Shown piece by piece: positions 60,099 to 64,000 of a DNA stretch of 64,000 nucleotides. The position numbers were made by a program, and so were the translations under genes. Origin of the DNA: Gammaproteobacteria bacterium (lineage in GTDB: Bacteria > Pseudomonadota > Gammaproteobacteria > Xanthomonadales > Wenzhouxiangellaceae); NCBI GenBank assembly GCA_003567685.1, contig PWYW01000056.1:1-64000 (forward strand), given 5' to 3'. The first letter of the stretch is position 1, and each line of letters begins with the position of its first letter. Under the pieces are notes generated by a model that saw only the letters and a list, made by a program, of their open reading frames with translations, had not been told where the DNA came from and searched no databases.

Positions 60099-61352
60099 TT
60101 TGTACACCGGATACTTCCGGCACAGTTCAAGGGCGGCTTCGCGGGCACGGGTTTCGGCGGCTTCGTTACCCAGGTCGTCGAGCACGTCGCAAATCAGGCC
60201 GGCCAGCACCTGGCAGTCGTCGGGCTTGAAGCCGCGGGTGGTGATCGCCGGGGTGCCGATGCGCAGGCCAGAGGTAACAAACGGCGAGCGCGGCTCACCC
60301 GGCACGGTGTTCTTGTTGACCGTGATGTTGGCCCGGCCGAGGGATTCCTCGGCATCCTTGCCGGTGATGTCCTTGTCGATCAGGTCGACCAGGAACAGGT
60401 GGTTGTCGGTACCGCCGGACACCACCTTGTAGCCGCGCTGGATCAGCGTATCGGCCATGGCCCGGGCATTGTCGATGACCTGCTGCTGGTAAGCCTTGAA
60501 CCCAGGCTCGAGCGCTTCCTTGAAGGCCACGGCCTTGGCCGCGATCACGTGCATCAGCGGGCCACCCTGGCAGCCGGGGAATACCAGCGAATTGAATTTC
60601 TTGGTGATCGACTCATCGGTGCCGGCCGACAGGATGATGCCGCCGCGCGGGCCGCGCAGGGTCTTGTGGGTGGTCGAGGTCACCACGTGGGCATGCGGCA
60701 CCGGGCTGGGGTAGACACCCGCCGCGACCAGACCGGCAACGTGCGCCATGTCGACCAGGAAATAGGCACCTACCTCGTCGGCAATTTCGCGCATCCGCGC
60801 CCAGTCCACCACGCGCGAGTAAGCCGAGAAGCCGCCGATCAGCAGTTGCGGTCGATGCTCGCGGGCCAGGTCGGCCATGCGCTCATAGTCGATCTCGCCC
60901 GTCTGGCGGTTAAGTCCGTAATGAACGGCATTGAAGATCTTGCCGCTGAAGTTGACCTTGACGCCATGGGTCAGGTGCCCACCCTCGGACAAGTCCATGC
61001 CCAGCATGGTGTCGCCGGGCTTGAGCAGGGCCAGAAACACGGCCTGGTTGGCCTGGGAACCCGAATGCGGCTGAACATTGGCGTAGTCGGCACCAAACAG
61101 CTGCTTGACTCGTTCGATGGCCAGCTCTTCGGCCTGGTCGACGTACTCGCAACCACCGTAATAGCGGCGGCCCGGATAGCCCTCAGCGTACTTGTTGGTC
61201 AGCACCGAGCCCTGGGCTTCCATGACTCGCGGACTGGCGTAGTTCTCCGAAGCGATCAGTTCAACGTGGTCTTCCTGGCGCTGCTCTTCGGCGCCGATGG
61301 CGCGGGCCAGTTCATCATCGAATCCGGCAATCGTGTAGCTGCTGTCGAACAT
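60093..61352 (-). CDS. glyA: serine hydroxymethyltransferase
   Basis: [65 protein letters not shown]. Confidence 0.98.
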   Translation of the reverse strand: MFDSSYTIAGFDDELARAIGAEEQRQEDHVELIASENYASPRVMEAQGSVLTNKYAEGYPGRRYYGGCEYVDQAEELAIERVKQLFGADYANVQPHSGSQANQAVFLALLKPGDTMLGMDLSEGGHLTHGVKVNFSGKIFNAVHYGLNRQTGEIDYERMADLAREHRPQLLIGGFSAYSRVVDWARMREIADEVGAYFLVDMAHVAGLVAAGVYPSPVPHAHVVTSTTHKTLRGPRGGIILSAGTDESITKKFNSLVFPGCQGGPLMHVIAAKAVAFKEALEPGFKAYQQQVIDNARAMADTLIQRGYKVVSGGTDNHLFLVDLIDKDITGKDAEESLGRANITVNKNTVPGEPRSPFVTSGLRIGTPAITTRGFKPDDCQVLAGLICDVLDDLGNEAAETRAREAALELCRKYPVYKK

Positions 61353-61396
61353 GGATCGCTTCCTGCCTGAATTAAAGCGTGAATTTTATCATCTTG

Positions 61397-61789
61397 CTAT
61401 TCAGAAAGCTCACGAGACTCTCCGCTTCGTCGGCGCCTGTCGGACTCATCGCCCCCCCAGGGAAAGCGACCCTCGATCTCCAGATGCAGGGCGAAAACCA
61501 GGAAAGTTCGTATGACAATGATGATGGCCAGCATGATCACGTTGTCCATCGTGTATTCGACGGCCACGGTCTTGATGATGTCGGCGGCGACCAGGAACTC
61601 CAGCCCCAGAATCAAGCCACGCACACTGCGCCGTCGATAGTCCACGTAGGACTGGTGGGTGGTCCAGCGGCCCAGGTGACGCAGGAACACGACGGTGGCA
61701 AAAACAAAGCCGCCGAGCATGACAAGAATGCCTACCGCTTCGAGCACGTAGACCAGAAGCTCGACCATTTCAATGAATTGTTGGACCAT
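61397..61789 (-). CDS. DUF1622 family membrane protein
   Basis: 130 aa; GLILGLEFLVAADIIKTVAVEYTMDNVIMLAIIIVIRTFLVFALHLEIEG. Confidence 0.85.
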   Translation of the reverse strand: MVQQFIEMVELLVYVLEAVGILVMLGGFVFATVVFLRHLGRWTTHQSYVDYRRRSVRGLILGLEFLVAADIIKTVAVEYTMDNVIMLAIIIVIRTFLVFALHLEIEGRFPWGGDESDRRRRSGESRELSE

Positions 61790-61845
61790 GACCCGCTCCC
61801 TCTGGGTAACCAGAGACTGAGTCTACCCCCTCCCGGGCCTGATCC

Positions 61846-62982
61846 TCAGCTGCCAAGTCGGTTGACGCGCCTCAGATCACCCTGTACCTGCGGCAGTGCC
61901 AGCAGTCGTGGATTCATCACCCGGAACCACAGCGGTGGTAGCCAGGCCAACAGGAACATGCCGAAATAGCCGCTGGGCAGGGCCGGTGCGTCGGGCATGT
62001 CACGCAGCGACTGGTAGCGCAGCCCCGGGTTGGCATGGTGGTCGGAATGACGCTGCAGGTGAAACAGCAGCAGATTGGACAGGCGATGGTTGCTGTTCCA
62101 GGAATGGTGCGGCTGGCAACGCTCGTAACTGCCGTCGTCGAGACGACGTCTGAGCAGGCCATAGTGCTCAACGTAGTTGGCACTGGTTAGCAGGAACCAG
62201 GCCACCAGGTGGTGGATCAGTAAAAACACGATGGTCATTGGCCCGAACAACAGGACCAGCGGCAGCTGTATGGCCAGAGCAAGCAACCACCCCTGTAACA
62301 GGCTATTTGAGAATGACCCGCGGGATAGCCCGCGACGGGCCAGCCGGCGAGACTCGATGGCCCAGGCACGACCGACACCGCCCGGCATCTCGCGGAGGGC
62401 AAACCGGTAGATGGACTCATTCATTCGGGCGCTGGCACAGTCTTCGGGCGTGGCCACGTCGCGATGGTGACCGAAGTTGTGTTCGATGGTGAAATGACTA
62501 TAGAACGGCACGGCCAGGGCCAGTCGGGCGAACCACTGGTCGGGACCACTACGGTGATGGCCCATTTCATGCGCCGTGTTGACGGCCACACCAGCGGCCA
62601 GCCCAGCCACGACCGCCAGCAAGAGCCATTCCCCCAGGGACAGATTGGCGGTTGCTGCATAGGCGACGGAGACCACGAAAGTCACCAGGTGGAGAGGAGC
62701 CGTGACCCAGGTCAAGCGACGGAAAAAGTGATCCTCATTCAGCATCGGGATTTGCTCGGCGACGGGCGTGGAGGGATCCTGGCCCAGAATCGCATCAAGT
62801 ACGGGAACCAGGCCAAACGTCAGCAGCAAGGGCAAGCCGAGCCAGAAAGCCTGTCCGGTCGACCAGTGCAGGGTGATTGCATAGACGGGAAACAAGGGGT
62901 AGACCACAGACAGTAGCCAGAGGTAGCGTTTCGGTTGACTGCACTGGTCAAGACCGACGGAATATCGCGGCGCGTTCAGCAT
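61846..62982 (-). CDS. alkB: alkane 1-monooxygenase (AlkB family)
   Basis: His motifs NTAHEMGHH, IEHNFGHHRDVATPEDCASAR, LQRHSDHHANP; start chosen at MLNAPRYSVG. Confidence 0.93.
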   Translation of the reverse strand: MLNAPRYSVGLDQCSQPKRYLWLLSVVYPLFPVYAITLHWSTGQAFWLGLPLLLTFGLVPVLDAILGQDPSTPVAEQIPMLNEDHFFRRLTWVTAPLHLVTFVVSVAYAATANLSLGEWLLLAVVAGLAAGVAVNTAHEMGHHRSGPDQWFARLALAVPFYSHFTIEHNFGHHRDVATPEDCASARMNESIYRFALREMPGGVGRAWAIESRRLARRGLSRGSFSNSLLQGWLLALAIQLPLVLLFGPMTIVFLLIHHLVAWFLLTSANYVEHYGLLRRRLDDGSYERCQPHHSWNSNHRLSNLLLFHLQRHSDHHANPGLRYQSLRDMPDAPALPSGYFGMFLLAWLPPLWFRVMNPRLLALPQVQGDLRRVNRLGS

Positions 62983-63046
62983 GACAATCGCTCGGGTAAT
63001 GGAGCCAGACCTCAGTATTGACTTGCAACACCCACCCTTGAAGTGT

Positions 63047-63069
63047 AAAAGATGACAATCTTTTGTCAT
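63047..63069. promoter_or_regulatory. overlapping palindromes in the alkB/araC intergenic region
   Basis: AAAAGAT-gaca-ATCTTTT (63047-63064) overlapping ATGACA-atcttt-TGTCAT (63052-63069). Confidence 0.45.
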
Positions 63070-63079
63070 TTTCTGCCAA

Positions 63080-64000
63080 ATGCACACTGCCAAGCGAGAA
63101 AAGAATTCGTCAGCGCGCGTACCCGCCAGTTACCTGGTCAACATTGCGGCGCATTTGTTGCCCGATCGCGACGACTTGGAACGCCTGTTGACGACCGTCG
63201 GACTGCCAGCAAACCCGGGGGAATCTTCCACCTTGGGAACCAGCCAGTTGCTCGAGGCGATCGCCTGGCTGGACGCTCGCGCGCCGCGCGGCTGGCATAT
63301 CGAGGCCAGCCTGCAGCTGGATGCCAGCCAACACGGGGCGGCAGGGCTGGCTGTCGTCACGGCGCCAGAGGTCGATCAGGCGCTAGACGCGCTGGTCAGC
63401 TTCGAAAGCCTGAGAGCGCCCTGGAGCGTGCTCAGACAACGGCGATCTCGCGAGCTGAACTGGTTGATCACGGCGAGCCAACTGCCGGATCAAGGCCCGC
63501 GCGAACTGCTGACCGAGATGACTGTTCTGGCCCAGTTCAGCCTGCTTGGGCAGCTCGGGCCGAGTGTTCGCTCCCAATTGCAACTGGTCCTGCCCGTGCG
63601 CTATCGGCCCTGGGAGTCTCTGCTCCATCAGGCGCTGGGATCACGCCTGCGATTCGAAGGAAAGGAGCACAAGATCGGAATCCCCCTTGACCAACTGAAC
63701 ATGCCTTGTCTTTTGCGTGACCCCCGGCTGCACGCGATTGCCTGTCAACGATGCCGGGACGATCTGGTAGAGCGCCATGGGCTTGGCCCTTTGAGCCAGC
63801 AGGTTTATCAACGCCTGATGGAAACGAACAGCAGGCAGCCTCCTTCGCTCGAGCGCCTGGCCCGGCAAACCGGACTCTCGTCCCGCACCCTGACCCGGCG
63901 ACTCAAGGCAGAAGGAAGCAATTGGCGAATACTCAGGGAAAAAGCCCTGAGCCTCCTTGCCGCCGCTGCTTTACGAGAAGGGCGCGAAACAATTGGCCAG
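63080..64000 (+). CDS. AraC-family transcriptional regulator (3' truncated by window edge)
   Basis: Open frame to the window end: MHTAKREKNSSARVPASYLVNIAAHLL...SLERLARQTGLSSRTLTRRLKAEGSNWRILREKAL (AraC HTH); absent from the ORF track because it has no stop. Confidence 0.9.
   Translation, partial: MHTAKREKNSSARVPASYLVNIAAHLLPDRDDLERLLTTVGLPANPGESSTLGTSQLLEAIAWLDARAPRGWHIEASLQLDASQHGAAGLAVVTAPEVDQALDALVSFESLRAPWSVLRQRRSRELNWLITASQLPDQGPRELLTEMTVLAQFSLLGQLGPSVRSQLQLVLPVRYRPWESLLHQALGSRLRFEGKEHKIGIPLDQLNMPCLLRDPRLHAIACQRCRDDLVERHGLGPLSQQVYQRLMETNSRQPPSLERLARQTGLSSRTLTRRLKAEGSNWRILREKALSLLAAAALREGRETIGQ

Overview
The window is a dense, GC-rich bacterial chromosome segment. Gene content suggests a gammaproteobacterium; that taxon is an inference. 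I support about 58 protein-coding genes plus RNase P RNA, and see no CRISPR array, phage, tRNA or rRNA. Main blocks: a partial secreted esterase; an isolated acnD; nei; the complete Na+-NQR locus nqrABCDEF-apbE-nqrM; ppc; arfB; a gamma-glutamyltransferase; phzF; argE-fabR divergent from a desaturase pair (desC/desB-like); nudC; a ThrE-type exporter; a PHA/acetoacetate/leucine-degradation set (PHA granule-region protein, thiolase, mvaB, SDR, acetoacetyl-CoA synthetase, etfAB); mscS; a NYN-domain protein; an RND efflux pair; prmB; SCO; psd; rnpB; a globin; rsmI divergent from lpoA-yraN-dolP-Ser/Thr kinase; glyA-nrdR-ribD-ribE-ribBA-ribH-nusB-thiL-pgpA; and alkB divergent from an AraC regulator. 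The most interesting non-genic signals are: (1) a family of inverted-repeat elements with arms like TAACCGCAAAGACGCAAAGGGCGC, one copy enclosing a GxxExxY-family gene and the others without an ORF; (2) a ~279 bp MITE-like element with ~32 bp terminal inverted repeats and nested internal hairpins; (3) a ~194 nt structured element (30 nt arms, 26/30 paired) in an 885 bp gap between ppc and arfB; (4) a second dispersed family built from GGTRAAA-type heptads. All identifications were made by eye; no database search was run.
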